Notes: generated from the letters alone by a model not told the origin. 64,000 nt of DNA from Actinomycetota bacterium (GCA_947449765.1 CANFSP010000004.1:124001-188000); one strand, 5' to 3'; shown: positions 35,853 to 44,836, counted from the first letter of the stretch. Program-made: numbers and translations.

Positions 35853-35952
35853 TGGCGTTCGATAAACTGAGATTCGACCACAGCAAGGCACACATCGTCG
35901 GATTTCCATCCGGCCAAATTACGCGGTGCCGCCCATATCGAAAGAGTTATCC

Positions 35953-38538
35953 ATGTCTTCGTCTGCACACGTTCCCGAAAAGCCCGCACTCGAGGGCCTC
36001 GAAGACAAATGGGCACCGGTATGGGAGTCACGCGGCGTTCACGCCTTCACTCGGGATGGGGCATCCCGCGACAGCGTCTACTCGATCGATACTCCCCCAC
36101 CAACGGCTTCGGGTTCACTGCACATCGGGCACGTATTCAGTTACACCCACACGGATGCGGTCGCCCGCTACAAGCGCATGTGTGGCTTCAATGTCTTTTA
36201 CCCGATGGGGTGGGACGACAACGGTCTACCCACGGAGCGCCGCGTTCAGAACTACTACGGCGTGCGCTGCGACCCGACGCTTCCCTACCAGCCTGACTTC
36301 ACACCGCCGTTCGAAGGCGGGGACAACAAGAGCACGAAGGCGGCCGACCAGGTCCCGATCAGCAGACGCAATTTCATCGAACTCTGCGACAAGCTCACCG
36401 TCGAAGACGAGAAGCAGTTTGAGGCGCTCTGGCGCACCCTCGGCCTCTCAGTGGACTGGTCGCAGACCTATCGCACCATCGACGACAACTCACGCCGCGC
36501 ATCCCAACTCGCGTTCATTCGCAACGTCGAGCGCGGTGAGGCGTATCAGGCCATGGCTCCCACCCTCTGGGATGTGACCTTCCGCACCGCGGTCGCGCAG
36601 GCCGAACTTGAAGACAAAGACATGCCGGGCGCGTACCACCGTCTCGCCTTCCACCGTCCGAACGGTGACGACATCCACATCGAAACAACTCGCCCCGAGC
36701 TGCTTGCAGCCTGTGTTGCGCTGGTGGCGCATCCCGAGGACGAACGCTACAAACCACTTTTCGGGTCCACCGCGACCACACCCATCTTTGGCGTCGAGGT
36801 TCCCGTTCTCTCCCACCACCTCGCCCAACCCGATAAGGGCTCGGGAATCGCCATGATTTGTACTTTTGGTGACGTGACCGACGTTATTTGGTGGCGTGAA
36901 CTCGACCTACCGAACCGGGCGATTATCGGTTTCGATGGTCGCATTGTGAGCGAGGCGCCAGATGCCATCACGGGCGAGGCCGGCAAGGCCGCTTTCGAGT
37001 CCATCGCCGGAAAGACGGTGTTTTCAGCCAAGGAGACCATCGTTGACCTTCTCAAAGAGTCAGGCGAAATGATCGGCGAGGCAAAACCGATCACCCACCC
37101 GGTCAAGTTCTTTGAAAAAGGAGACAAGCCGCTCGAAATTGTTTCCACGAGACAGTGGTACATCGTCAATGGTGCGCGCGACGACAAACTGCGGTCACGC
37201 TTAATTGAGCTCGGCAAAGAGCTCGACTGGCATCCCGACTTTATGCGCGTCCGTTACGAGAACTGGGTCGACGGACTTGCCGGTGACTGGCTCATTTCAC
37301 GTCAGCGTTTCTTCGGTGTGCCCATCCCTGTGTGGTATCCCCTCGATGGTGACGGCAATCCCGTCTTCGACGCGCCGATTGTGGCTGGTATCGAGCAGCT
37401 TCCGGTTGACCCGTCGAGCGATGTGCCCAACGGCTATGCCGAGAGCCAGCGCGGTCAGGCTGGCGGTTTCGTCGGCGAGGTCGACGTCATGGACACTTGG
37501 GCCACCAGCTCACTGACCCCGCAACTCGCTGGCGGTTGGGAACGGGATGCTCACCTCTGGCAAGCCGTTTTCCCCTTCGATCTACGCCCGCAGGGTCAAG
37601 ACATCATCCGCACTTGGCTGTTCTCCACGATGCTGCGTTCCACCCTCGAGACGGACGAAAAGCCGTGGCGGCATGCGGCCATCTCAGGATTCATCGTCGA
37701 CCCGGATCGCAAGAAAATGTCGAAGTCGAAAGGCAATGTGGTCACACCGTCGGACATGCTCGAGCAGCATGGTTCAGACGCGGTGCGTTACTGGGCCGCC
37801 TCGAGCCGACTAGGCACGGACGCCGCGTTCGATCCACAAAATCCAACACAAATCAAAATCGGACGTCGTCTCGCGATCAAGGTGCTCAACGCGTCGAAGT
37901 TCATCCTCGGGTTTGAGGTTCCGGCTGGCGAGCTTAACGGGTCCGTGACGGATGCCATGGACTTGAGCATGCTGGCCTCGCTCCGATCTGTGGTGAATGA
38001 GGCAACGGCGGCCTATGAAAATTACGACCATGCCAAGGCGCTCGAGGTGACAGAGAGTTTCCTGTGGACATTCACTGACGATTACCTCGAGCTGGTGAAG
38101 GAGCGAGCCTATGACGCCGGTCACCCCGGTCAGGCTTCAGCTGCCGCTGCGCTGCGCCTCGCGCTCACCGTTCTCTTGCGCTTATTCGCCCCGGTGATTC
38201 CATTCGCGACTGAAGAGTCATGGTCGTGGTTCAACGACTCGAGTGTTCACACGGCGACCTGGCCGAACCAGAGCGAGCTACCCGACTCGGGCAACACTGA
38301 GGTCTTGACGGTTGCTTCGGCTGCACTGATCGGGATTCGCAGAGCAAAGACCGACGCGAAAGCCTCGCAAAAGACGGAGGTGAGCGCTTGTGTGATCGCC
38401 GCTCCCGCTGCACAACTGGACTCCCTTCGGGCAGCCGCTGAAGACTTGCGCGCGGTGGGTCGTATCGCGGAGCTCTCGATCGTTGAGGGCCCTGAACTCG
38501 CCGTAACCGCGATCGAACTGATTCCGAACGCGGAGTAG
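35953..38538 (+). CDS. valS: Valyl-tRNA synthetase, archaeal-like type
   Basis: An 861-residue class I synthetase. PTASGSLHIGHVFSYTHTD is the HIGH region, GWDDNGLPTERRVQNYYGV is the conserved motif of the alternative (archaeal-like) ValRS of actinobacteria, and KKMSKSKGNVVTPSDML is the KMSKS loop. The C-terminal part (after about residue 680) is the anticodon-binding domain; a long C-terminal coiled coil as in E. coli ValRS is absent. The ATG at 35953 matches the protein start. The gene diverges from ileS across 341 bp, most of which is the ileS T-box leader. I see no T-box for valS itself. Confidence 0.96.
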   Translation: MSSSAHVPEKPALEGLEDKWAPVWESRGVHAFTRDGASRDSVYSIDTPPPTASGSLHIGHVFSYTHTDAVARYKRMCGFNVFYPMGWDDNGLPTERRVQNYYGVRCDPTLPYQPDFTPPFEGGDNKSTKAADQVPISRRNFIELCDKLTVEDEKQFEALWRTLGLSVDWSQTYRTIDDNSRRASQLAFIRNVERGEAYQAMAPTLWDVTFRTAVAQAELEDKDMPGAYHRLAFHRPNGDDIHIETTRPELLAACVALVAHPEDERYKPLFGSTATTPIFGVEVPVLSHHLAQPDKGSGIAMICTFGDVTDVIWWRELDLPNRAIIGFDGRIVSEAPDAITGEAGKAAFESIAGKTVFSAKETIVDLLKESGEMIGEAKPITHPVKFFEKGDKPLEIVSTRQWYIVNGARDDKLRSRLIELGKELDWHPDFMRVRYENWVDGLAGDWLISRQRFFGVPIPVWYPLDGDGNPVFDAPIVAGIEQLPVDPSSDVPNGYAESQRGQAGGFVGEVDVMDTWATSSLTPQLAGGWERDAHLWQAVFPFDLRPQGQDIIRTWLFSTMLRSTLETDEKPWRHAAISGFIVDPDRKKMSKSKGNVVTPSDMLEQHGSDAVRYWAASSRLGTDAAFDPQNPTQIKIGRRLAIKVLNASKFILGFEVPAGELNGSVTDAMDLSMLASLRSVVNEATAAYENYDHAKALEVTESFLWTFTDDYLELVKERAYDAGHPGQASAAAALRLALTVLLRLFAPVIPFATEESWSWFNDSSVHTATWPNQSELPDSGNTEVLTVASAALIGIRRAKTDAKASQKTEVSACVIAAPAAQLDSLRAAAEDLRAVGRIAELSIVEGPELAVTAIELIPNAE

Positions 38539-38545
38539 TCGTCAC

Positions 38546-38776
38546 ATGCAGATCGGTACCCGCTGGAAAGTGCACACGACTCCCCCGGCCTCGTTGCCCC
38601 CGGAATATCTTGCGGCTATTGCCGAGCAGGAGGCGGAACTCCGTCCGCTCAAGGTCGATACGAGCAACTGGCACTGGACCCTGACCTACCTGGAGTCACG
38701 ACCTGTTGTGGTGCTGGATGACGGAACGACAATCACCTCTGACAGCTACGGTGACATCCACGTCACCCAAGAATAG
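38546..38776 (+). CDS. Small conserved-looking protein downstream of valS
   Basis: A 76-residue soluble protein starting seven bases after the valS stop. It has a basic N-terminus, a Pro-rich stretch, and a C-terminal beta-rich part with WHWTLTYLESRPVVVLDDG and an acidic end. Composition and reading-frame position fit a real gene, and it is read with valS. I do not recognise a family. It converges with clpX, eight bases away. Confidence 0.65.
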   Translation: MQIGTRWKVHTTPPASLPPEYLAAIAEQEAELRPLKVDTSNWHWTLTYLESRPVVVLDDGTTITSDSYGDIHVTQE

Positions 38777-38784
38777 GCGTCGGG

Positions 38785-40062
38785 CTAAGCGGTCTTTTCG
38801 ACCGGAGCAACGACCCGCTGAACGAGTGTGGGCGGAGCGTTATCGACAACCGATGCGAGGGTGACAACGACCTTAGAGATCGTGTCGGTTGAGGGGACCT
38901 CGAACATGATTGGCCCGAGCACGTCTTCCATGATGGCGCGCAGACCGCGAGCACCGGTCTGACGCTTGACCGCGAGGTCGGCGATGGCGAGTAGCGCATC
39001 CTCATCAAAGTCGAGGTCGACACCGTCGAGCGCGAACATGCGCTGATACTGCTTGATGAGCGCATTCTTGGGGACGGTGAGAATGTCGATGAGGGCAGCA
39101 CGGTCAAGTGGCGCGACCGACGTGACGACGGGCAGACGACCAATGAACTCGGGGATGAGCCCGAATTTGTGCAGATCTTCGGGTAACACCTCAGCGAACA
39201 TGTCGATGCTGTCGTCTTTGCTGTGCAGCGGTGCACCAAAGCCGATGCCTTTTTTGCCGACACGAGCCGAAACGATTTCGTCTAGACCAGCAAACGCACC
39301 GGCGACGATGAAGAGCACATTCGTGGTGTCGATCTGGATGAATTCTTGGTGCGGGTGCTTGCGACCACCCTGCGGTGGCACAGACGCGACCGTGCCCTCA
39401 AGAATCTTGAGGAGGGCCTGCTGCACGCCCTCACCGGAGACATCTCGAGTGATGGACGGGTTCTCCGCCTTGCGCGCAATCTTGTCGACCTCGTCGATGT
39501 AGATGATGCCGGTCTCAGCACGAGCCACATCAAAATCGGCAGCTTGCAACAGTTTGAGCAGGATGTTCTCTACGTCTTCACCAACGTATCCCGCTTCGGT
39601 CAAGGCAGTGGCATCCGCTACGGCGAAGGGCACATTGAGTCGGCGAGCGAGCGTTTGTGCGAGGTAAGTCTTTCCACAACCGGTAGGTCCGATCAGCAAA
39701 ATGTTGCTCTTAGCTATCTCTACCTCGTCAGCCTTGGCTTCGGCAGGCTTGACGCCCTGGTCGGCGCGAACACGTTTGTAGTGGTTGTAGACAGCAACTG
39801 ACAGAGCTTTTTTGGCACGGTCTTGACCGATGACGTATTCCTCGAGGAACGCGTAAATCTCTTTTGGCTTGGGAAGCTCAAAGTCTGTCGCCTCTGCATC
39901 AGAGGATTCGGCAAGGCGTTCTTCGATGATTTCGTTGCACAGCTCGACGCACTCGTCACAGATGTACACGCCAGGTCCGGCGATGAGCTGTTGCACCTGC
40001 TTCTGGCTCTTGCCACAGAAGGAACACTTGAGAAGGTCTGCACTCTCACCAATGCGCGACAT
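38785..40062 (-). CDS. clpX: ClpX ATPase subunit of the ClpXP protease
   Basis: A 425-residue AAA+ unfoldase. The N-terminal zinc-binding domain has [11 protein letters not shown] and [10 protein letters not shown] (residues about 14-42). Walker A is [12 protein letters not shown], Walker B is [13 protein letters not shown], and the pore loop is GYVGEDV. The IGFGAPL loop for docking to ClpP is seen as [10 protein letters not shown] good Shine-Dalgarno (AAGGAAT) precedes the ATG. It follows clpP1-clpP2 after 113 bp and may have its own promoter (TAGTCT at 40100-40106). Confidence 0.97.
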   Translation of the reverse strand: MSRIGESADLLKCSFCGKSQKQVQQLIAGPGVYICDECVELCNEIIEERLAESSDAEATDFELPKPKEIYAFLEEYVIGQDRAKKALSVAVYNHYKRVRADQGVKPAEAKADEVEIAKSNILLIGPTGCGKTYLAQTLARRLNVPFAVADATALTEAGYVGEDVENILLKLLQAADFDVARAETGIIYIDEVDKIARKAENPSITRDVSGEGVQQALLKILEGTVASVPPQGGRKHPHQEFIQIDTTNVLFIVAGAFAGLDEIVSARVGKKGIGFGAPLHSKDDSIDMFAEVLPEDLHKFGLIPEFIGRLPVVTSVAPLDRAALIDILTVPKNALIKQYQRMFALDGVDLDFDEDALLAIADLAVKRQTGARGLRAIMEDVLGPIMFEVPSTDTISKVVVTLASVVDNAPPTLVQRVVAPVEKTA

Positions 40063-40175
40063 TGCGATTCCTTACTGTCAGTGTCACCGGACGCATTCCA
40101 GACTAAACCCTCGCAGTGACATCGCCACGCAGGCTGTGCCCACGAGTCGCGAACACCCAAACGCCGGCTGACGCG

Positions 40176-40844
40176 CTACGAGAGACCGAGCTGAGCCTTG
40201 CGCGAGGTGAGCACCTGATCGATCAAGCCGTAGTCGAGCGCCTCGTTAGCCGAGAGGATCTTGTCACGGTCGATGTCTTTGTTGACCTCGTCGAGGGACC
40301 GCTTCGAGTGCGCCGACAGCGTGGTCTCAAGCCACTCACGCATCCGCATGATTTCTTTGGCCTGAATTTCGATGTCCGACGCCTGACCGCGACCAGCTTC
40401 ACCCATGGCGGGCTGGTGGATGAGGATGCGCGAGTTAGGCAGAGCAAGACGCTTTCCCGGCGCTCCGGCCGCGAGCAGCACGGCAGCTGCTGATGCAGCC
40501 TGACCGAGACACACGGTCTGAATCTCCGGCTTGATGTATTGCATCGTGTCGTAGATCGCCGTCATCGCAGTGAAGGATCCACCCGGAGAGTTGATGTACA
40601 TGGTGATGTCACGGTCAGGATCTTGACTTTCGAGCACGAGGAGCTGTGCCATCACATCGTCGGCGGATGCGTCATCCACCTGCACACCAAGAAAGACGAT
40701 GCGGTCCTCAAAAAGTTTGGAGTACGCATCCATTTGTTTGTAGCCGTAGGAGGTGCGCTCAGTAAATGAGGGCATGATGTAGCGGCTGGCAGGCATCGTG
40801 TTCGGGTCAACTCCGGCGGTTCCACCAAGGTTCGGGATGTTCAT
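40176..40844 (-). CDS. clpP2: ClpP protease subunit, ClpP2-like
   Basis: A 222-residue serine protease subunit with a longer N-terminal segment than its partner. The catalytic serine lies in [15 protein letters not shown], the histidine in [14 protein letters not shown], and the Asp follows in the family position. In actinobacteria ClpP1 and ClpP2 form a mixed tetradecamer, and both are usually essential. It is the second gene of the pair, 35 bp after clpP1. Confidence 0.95.
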   Translation of the reverse strand: MNIPNLGGTAGVDPNTMPASRYIMPSFTERTSYGYKQMDAYSKLFEDRIVFLGVQVDDASADDVMAQLLVLESQDPDRDITMYINSPGGSFTAMTAIYDTMQYIKPEIQTVCLGQAASAAAVLLAAGAPGKRLALPNSRILIHQPAMGEAGRGQASDIEIQAKEIMRMREWLETTLSAHSKRSLDEVNKDIDRDKILSANEALDYGLIDQVLTSRKAQLGLS

Positions 40845-40879
40845 GTTTCTTCCTTAAAAATCGTGTGTTCTCGGTGGAC

Positions 40880-41467
40880 CTAAGCGGCGCTAGTGCCGCC
40901 ACCGCCGGCGACATCGGCAGCTGACTCGCGAACGTGATCGACGAATCCGTACTCGAGGGCTTCCTGCGCGGTGAACCAGCGGTCACGGTCGCCGTCTTCA
41001 TTGATCTGTTCGACAGTCTTACCGGTTTGATCGGCGGTAATTTTCGCCAGAGTCTGCTTCATCGAGTTGATGAGCTGAGCCTGCGTCTGGATGTCGCTTG
41101 CCGTACCACCGAAGCCTCCGTGCGGCTGGTGCAAAAGAACGCGGGCGTTCGGCGTGATGTAGCGCTTGCCCTTCGTACCTGAGGTGAGCAGCAGCTGGCC
41201 CATGGATGCGGCCATTCCGATGCCGACGGTCACGATGTCGTTCGGCACGAACTGCATGGTGTCATAAATCGCCATACCCGCGGTGATCGATCCACCGGGC
41301 GAGTTGATGTAGAGGTAGATGTCTTTCTTGGGATCCTCGGCGGCTAGCAGAAGCATCTTCGCGCAAATTTCGTTCGCGTTGTCATCGCGAACCTCTGAAC
41401 CGAGCCAAATAATGCGGTCCTTGAGCAGTCGGTCAAAGACACTGTTCGGCTGTGGCATGTCTGCCAT
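40880..41467 (-). CDS. clpP1: ClpP protease subunit, ClpP1-like
   Basis: A 195-residue serine protease subunit. The catalytic serine lies in [16 protein letters not shown] and the histidine in [13 protein letters not shown] Gly/Ala-rich tail ends the protein. The ATG at 41467 is preferred because GGAG lies six bases upstream; the ATG at 41479 would use that same sequence as codons. It precedes clpP2, the usual actinobacterial order. An inverted repeat lies about 35 bases upstream. Confidence 0.95.
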   Translation of the reverse strand: MADMPQPNSVFDRLLKDRIIWLGSEVRDDNANEICAKMLLLAAEDPKKDIYLYINSPGGSITAGMAIYDTMQFVPNDIVTVGIGMAASMGQLLLTSGTKGKRYITPNARVLLHQPHGGFGGTASDIQTQAQLINSMKQTLAKITADQTGKTVEQINEDGDRDRWFTAQEALEYGFVDHVRESAADVAGGGGTSAA

Positions 41468-41502
41468 GGGATGCTCCATTCACGCGTTTCTTTTCGGCCG
41501 CA

Positions 41503-41524
41503 CGTTACGCGCGACCACGTAACG
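41503..41524. promoter_or_regulatory. Inverted repeat upstream of clpP1
   Basis: CGTTACG and CGTAACG, perfect seven-base arms separated by eight bases. This site lies between the predicted promoter region and clpP1. It could bind a stress regulator; actinobacterial clpP operons are often under ClgR, but the sequence does not match a ClgR box closely. Confidence 0.4.
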
Positions 41525-41612
41525 AATCTATCCAAGTCAACGCGTGCGTTTTGACGTGTTCGCCGTGGGCTAAGTCGTGTCCGTGTGCCGAGAAACGTCG
41601 CTCACCCACAGG

Positions 41613-41618
41613 TAGGCT
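41613..41618 (+). promoter_or_regulatory. -10 element of lysE (leaderless type)
   Basis: TAGGCT followed by six bases and the ATG at 41625; no Shine-Dalgarno is present. Confidence 0.5.
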
Positions 41619-41624
41619 GAGTCG

Positions 41625-42269
41625 ATGCTTATCCCGTGGCCGACCCTCGTGCTCGGGTTTCTTACGTCACTGTCGCTCATTGTGGCAATCGGGGCACAAA
41701 ATGCTTTCGTGTTGCGCCAGGGCATTCGTCGCGAGCACATTGGCGTGATCATCCTGATCTGTGCGTTGTCGGATGCGCTCCTCATCGCAGCCGGCGTGGC
41801 CGGTCTTGGCGCACTCATCACACAGCTCGGTTGGCTGCTGTTGATCATCCAACTCGGCGGTGGAGCCTTCGTCATCGCTTATGGCGTGCGGGCCGTGATT
41901 CGTGCCACAAAAACCGAAACGCTCAGTGTCGACAATTCCACGAACACAATCACCCTCGGGGCTGCTGTGCTCACCATTCTCACGTTCACCTACCTGAACC
42001 CTCACGTCTATCTCGACACCGTTCTGTTGCTTGGCTCGATTGCATCGACACACGGAGCCGAGCGTTGGTGGTTTGGCATCGGCGCCATGTTGGGCAGCGT
42101 CGCCTGGTTTTGTGCGCTGGGCTTCGGGGCGAGGTGGCTCGCACCACTCTTTCGAAAGCCACTCTCCTGGCGAATCCTTGATGGCGCCGTCGCACTCGTG
42201 ATGTTCTATCTCGGTGCGAGCCTGCTGTACGGATTCATCACCGAGCTACCGACCTACTGGCACCCGTAA
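41625..42269 (+). CDS. LysE/ArgO-type amino acid exporter
   Basis: A 214-residue membrane protein with five to six helices. GFLTSLSLIVAIGAQNAFVLRQGIRREH is the N-terminal signature of LysE/ArgO exporters (the GxQNA motif). TYLNPHVYLDTVLLLGSIA is the conserved second-half motif with the Asn-Pro pair. Substrates in the family are lysine and arginine; the exact one is unknown. No LysG-type regulator is adjacent. A predicted leaderless -10 precedes it. Confidence 0.92.
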   Translation: MLIPWPTLVLGFLTSLSLIVAIGAQNAFVLRQGIRREHIGVIILICALSDALLIAAGVAGLGALITQLGWLLLIIQLGGGAFVIAYGVRAVIRATKTETLSVDNSTNTITLGAAVLTILTFTYLNPHVYLDTVLLLGSIASTHGAERWWFGIGAMLGSVAWFCALGFGARWLAPLFRKPLSWRILDGAVALVMFYLGASLLYGFITELPTYWHP

Positions 42270-42302
42270 CCGACAGCGCACGCTAAATCGCGTGGTGCTT
42301 AA

Positions 42303-42340
42303 CGGAGTGAGCTCGCACCCTTCCGAGTACGAGCTCACCG
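42303..42340. terminator. Hairpin between convergent lysE and tig
   Basis: GTGAGCTCG and CGAGCTCAC form a nine-bp stem with two further G-C pairs beyond a bulged base, around a 14-base loop. It lies between convergent genes and could act for both. No U-tract is present. Confidence 0.5.
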
Positions 42341-42359
42341 TTGACGCGGGGCAGAAGAA

Positions 42360-43751
42360 CTAGTCCTTCTTTGCCTTCGTCGACTTCTTGGCGGCGGGCT
42401 TTTCTGCCGTGGCCTCAGCAGCGGAATCATCAGTTGCGGAACCCTCAGTTGCCGACTCGACGATCTCCTCGGCGCTCTTTTTCGGCTTTTCGTCTGAAAA
42501 GTCGAGAACCTTGCCCGACTTGTCGGTTACCTTGGCTTCACTTAGCACCAGGGTGAGAGCCTTACCACGAGCGATGTCGGCGTAAACCATCGGTAGCTGG
42601 TTGTTCTCGGAGAGAACCTTGGCGAACTCGCTCGGTTCCATTCCGTACTGCATTGCGCCCTGGAAGAGGTACTGCATCACCTCGTCTTCGCCGGCCTGAA
42701 TTCCTTCGGATTCGGCGATGGTGTCGAGAATGATCTGCTGCTTGAACATGCGGGTGCTCTCCTCGATCACCTCGGCACGGTGACCGTCATCCTCTAGACG
42801 ACCCTCACCCTCGAGGTGGCGGTGCACCTCGTCGTCGACGATGCCGTCGGGAAGCGGCACATCGAGGGTGTCGATGAGGTGGTTGAGGATTTCGGTGCGC
42901 GCGGCGTTACCTTGCTCGCGCTTCTTGCGGGTCTCGAGCTCGGTCTTGATGTTCTCTTTGAGTGCGGAAATCGTGTCGAACTCGCTAGCGATCTGCGCGA
43001 AATCGTCATCAGCCTTGGGTAGCTCGCGTTCTTTTACGGTGAGAACCTTGACCGCAATTTCGGCTTCTTCGCCCTCGTGGTCGCCACCGAGCAGCGTGGA
43101 CTTGAACGTGGTCTCTTCACCAGCAGTGAGGGTTTCGAGGGCGTCGTCGATGCCGGCAATCAGTTCGCCCGATCCCAGCTCGTAGGAGATGGACTCTGCC
43201 GTGTCAACCGTGTTGCCACCGATGGATGCGGTGAGGTCGATCTGCAAGAAGTCACCCTTTTTCGCGGGGCGATCCACCGAGGCGAGCGTGCCAAAGCGTG
43301 AGCGGAGCTTGTCGAGCTCGTCGGCGATGTCATCGGCACTGACCTTGGTGTCGTCAACACTGACGGCAATCTTGCTGAAGGCAGGAAGCTTAATTTCCGG
43401 GCGAACGGGAACCTCGATCGTGATGACCAGGTCACCACTGAAGTCTTCGTGGTTTGGCCACGTGGTCACGTCAGCCTCGGGACGACCCATCGGACGCACC
43501 TTGTGCTCGAGAATGGCGGCGCGGTAAAAACCGTCGAGGCCTTCCTGAACCGCGTGGTCGAGAACAGCCGGACGACCAACTTTGGTGTCGATGATGCGCG
43601 GCGGAACTTTGCCTTTGCGGAAGCCCGGGATGTTGACCTGCTCGGCAATGTGCTCGTACGCGTGGTCAATCATGGGCTTCAGGTCGTCAGTGTCGACCGT
43701 GATGGTCAGCTTGGCGCGCGTCGGGTTGAGCTTTTCGACGATGGTCTTCAC
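42360..43751 (-). CDS. tig: Trigger factor chaperone
   Basis: A 463-residue ribosome-bound chaperone and prolyl isomerase. The N-terminal ribosome-binding domain has [15 protein letters not shown], the FRK signature. The PPIase domain (about residues 155-240) and the long helical C-terminal domain follow, then a Lys/Ala-rich acidic tail. The GTG at 43751 is preferred because AGGAGA lies nine bases upstream and the family starts with a K-T/S-x-V-E-K-L pattern; the longer frame runs toward tRNA-Pro. Confidence 0.95.
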   Translation of the reverse strand: MKTIVEKLNPTRAKLTITVDTDDLKPMIDHAYEHIAEQVNIPGFRKGKVPPRIIDTKVGRPAVLDHAVQEGLDGFYRAAILEHKVRPMGRPEADVTTWPNHEDFSGDLVITIEVPVRPEIKLPAFSKIAVSVDDTKVSADDIADELDKLRSRFGTLASVDRPAKKGDFLQIDLTASIGGNTVDTAESISYELGSGELIAGIDDALETLTAGEETTFKSTLLGGDHEGEEAEIAVKVLTVKERELPKADDDFAQIASEFDTISALKENIKTELETRKKREQGNAARTEILNHLIDTLDVPLPDGIVDDEVHRHLEGEGRLEDDGHRAEVIEESTRMFKQQIILDTIAESEGIQAGEDEVMQYLFQGAMQYGMEPSEFAKVLSENNQLPMVYADIARGKALTLVLSEAKVTDKSGKVLDFSDEKPKKSAEEIVESATEGSATDDSAAEATAEKPAAKKSTKAKKD

Positions 43752-43793
43752 GTGCGTGGTTCTCCTGATTGATTGTGGTGTCACGAGGTGTGG

Positions 43794-43868
43794 TCGGGGC
43801 GACAGGATTCGAACCTGCGACCTCCCGCTCCCAAAGCGGGCGCTCTAGCCAAGCTGAGCTACGCCCCG
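43794..43868 (-). tRNA. tRNA-Pro (anticodon TGG)
   Basis: Minus-strand cloverleaf of 75 bases. The acceptor arm is CGGGGCG/CGCCCCG, the D arm is GCTCAGCTTGGCTAGAGC, and the anticodon stem CCCGC/GCGGG encloses TTTGGGA, giving anticodon TGG. The T arm is GCAGGTTCGAATCCTGT. No CCA is encoded. The gene is upstream of tig on the same strand. Confidence 0.96.
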
Positions 43869-43875
43869 AACGAAA

Positions 43876-43899
43876 GCGACCCAAACGCTAGTGGGTCGC
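43876..43899. repeat. Inverted repeat upstream of tRNA-Pro
   Basis: GCGACCCA and TGGGTCGC, perfect eight-base arms around eight bases, eight bases before the 5' end of tRNA-Pro. A TAGCGT (minus strand) falls near its centre. Confidence 0.5.
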
Positions 43900-43908
43900 G
43901 AACATCGG

Positions 43909-43924
43909 TTTCGCCGAGGCGAAA
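43909..43924. repeat. Short perfect palindrome
   Basis: TTTCGCC and GGCGAAA separated by two bases. The role is unknown; it may be an operator or a fragment of an intergenic element. Confidence 0.4.
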
Positions 43925-43980
43925 TGACCGCTTTCACTCTATCGCATGCACGCAGGGCACCCCGCCCCGCTCCTCTCGCC

Positions 43981-44166
43981 GGTCGAGCCGCCCGCCTGTC
44001 GAGCCGCCCGCCGGTCGAGCCTGTCGAGACCTTTTCGCTGGTCGAGCCTGTCGATACCCCTTCGCTGGTCGAGCCTGTCGAGACCTTTTCGCTGGTCGAG
44101 CCTGTCGAGACCCGTTCGCTGGTCGAGCCTGTCGAGACCCGTTCGCTGGTCGAGCCTGTCGAGACC
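43981..44166. repeat. 27-bp tandem repeat array
   Basis: Five full units and a 19-base partial unit start at 44013, 44040, 44067, 44094, 44121 and 44148 with exact 27-base spacing. Each begins GGTCGAGCCTGTCGA and ends in a TTCGCT-type linker. A degenerate stretch at 43981-44012 extends the array to the left. The core GGTCGAG-CCTGT-CGAGACC is partly palindromic and resembles intergenic repeats common in Microbacteriaceae. There are no unique spacers, so it is not a CRISPR. Confidence 0.9.
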
Positions 44167-44197
44167 ACAGAATTCGCGACCCATTCCCGGCGTGCCA

Positions 44198-44203
44198 TAT
44201 ACT
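44198..44203 (+). promoter_or_regulatory. -10 element of tRNA-Gly
   Basis: TATACT lies seven bases before the first base of the tRNA. The -35 region overlaps the end of the repeat array and is weak. Confidence 0.55.
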
Positions 44204-44210
44204 TCCATGT

Positions 44211-44284
44211 GGGGATGTAGCTCAATGGTAGAGCCTCAGTCTTCCAAACTGATGGTGCGGGTTCGATTCCCGTCATCCCCTCCA
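44211..44284 (+). tRNA. tRNA-Gly (anticodon TCC)
   Basis: The cloverleaf spans 44211-44281, with an encoded CCA at 44282-44284. The acceptor arm is GGGGATG/CATCCCC, the anticodon loop CTTCCAA lies between TCAGT and ACTGA, giving anticodon TCC, and the T arm is GCGGGTTCGATTCCCGT. Its 3' end is the left part of a very long inverted repeat. Confidence 0.96.
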
Positions 44285-44326
44285 AATAAGAAACCCACCG
44301 CGAGGTGGGTTTCTTATTTGGAGGGG
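44277..44326 (+). terminator. 23-bp perfect inverted repeat overlapping the tRNA-Gly 3' end
   Basis: The left arm 44277-44299 begins with the CCCC of the acceptor stem, the discriminator base and CCA. The right arm 44304-44326 is its exact reverse complement, and the loop is GCGA. The outer part ends GGAGGGG, so the hairpin can displace the 5' GGGG strand of the mature tRNA acceptor. A strong terminator role is likely. There is no long U-tract after it. Confidence 0.75.
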
Positions 44327-44442
44327 TAAGTCACGACTACATGCGAGGACGCAAGATCGAGCCGACGTGTCGATTCACTGGCCCACATGCGGCAACACAC
44401 TCTCGACAAACGCATCGCAGCGACTTGTGACAGCGGCTAGAG

Positions 44443-44799
44443 CTACACAACCTTCTTCACGACCGACGACTTGAGCTGCATCTGCCCAAAACCGTCCACC
44501 TTGCAATCGAGGTCGTGTCCGTTGACGGGCTCGATCAGTCGGATGCCCCGTACCTTGGTTCCCACCTTGATCGAATTCGCATAGCCCTTGACTTTGAGGT
44601 CTTTGATGATGGTCACGGTGTCGCCGTCAGCAAGTTCGTTGCCGACAGCATCCTTCACCATGCGGGCCTCGATTGCGCCAGCATCGACGGCATCTTCGGG
44701 ATTCCACTCGTGGGCACATTCCGGGCAGACAAGTAGAGCTCCCATCTCATAGGCATACTCGCTCTGGCATTGAGGACACGGTGGCAACGATTCACTCAT
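44443..44799 (-). CDS. yjdM: YjdM/PhnA-type zinc-ribbon protein
   Basis: A 118-residue protein. The N-terminal zinc ribbon has [11 protein letters not shown] and [11 protein letters not shown] (residues about 8-31). The C-terminal PhnA-like domain contains [15 protein letters not shown] and [12 protein letters not shown]. Despite the old PhnA name, the protein is not a proven phosphonate enzyme; its role is unclear. A TAGGCT lies six bases before the ATG and no Shine-Dalgarno is present. I see nothing in the 116 bases between the preceding hairpin and the gene end. Confidence 0.92.
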   Translation of the reverse strand: MSESLPPCPQCQSEYAYEMGALLVCPECAHEWNPEDAVDAGAIEARMVKDAVGNELADGDTVTIIKDLKVKGYANSIKVGTKVRGIRLIEPVNGHDLDCKVDGFGQMQLKSSVVKKVV

Positions 44800-44805
44800 G
44801 CAGTC

Positions 44806-44811
44806 AGCCTA
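44806..44811 (-). promoter_or_regulatory. -10 element of yjdM (leaderless type)
   Basis: TAGGCT on the minus strand, followed by six bases and the ATG at 44799. Confidence 0.5.
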
Positions 44812-44836
44812 GAGCGACCGGTGCCTACTCCCAGGA

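Larger units (their letters stand above)
43869..44210. other. Intergenic region between tRNA-Pro and tRNA-Gly
   Basis: This 342-bp gap holds two inverted repeats near tRNA-Pro (43876-43899 and 43909-43924), a tandem repeat (43981-44166) and the tRNA-Gly promoter. Open frames across the tandem repeat on both strands give only low-complexity STGSTSE- or VEPVETF-like translations, so I call no protein here. Confidence 0.7.

Noticed and set aside
41503-41524. ClgR box before clpP1
   Set aside because: Arms and spacing do not match the ClgR consensus well, so only an unassigned inverted repeat is reported.
43981-44166. Possible CRISPR array
   Set aside because: The 27-bp units are contiguous with no unique spacers, and no cas genes occur in the window.
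43845-44285. Open frames on both strands across the 27-bp repeats (STGSTSE-rich and VEPVETF-rich proteins)
   Set aside because: They are translations of a non-coding tandem repeat and overlap two tRNA genes; no ribosome-binding site or non-repeat domain.
43874-44330. tRNA-Gly as an integration site (att) of a mobile element
   Set aside because: The repeat at the tRNA end is inverted and adjacent, not a direct repeat at a distance, and no integrase is present.
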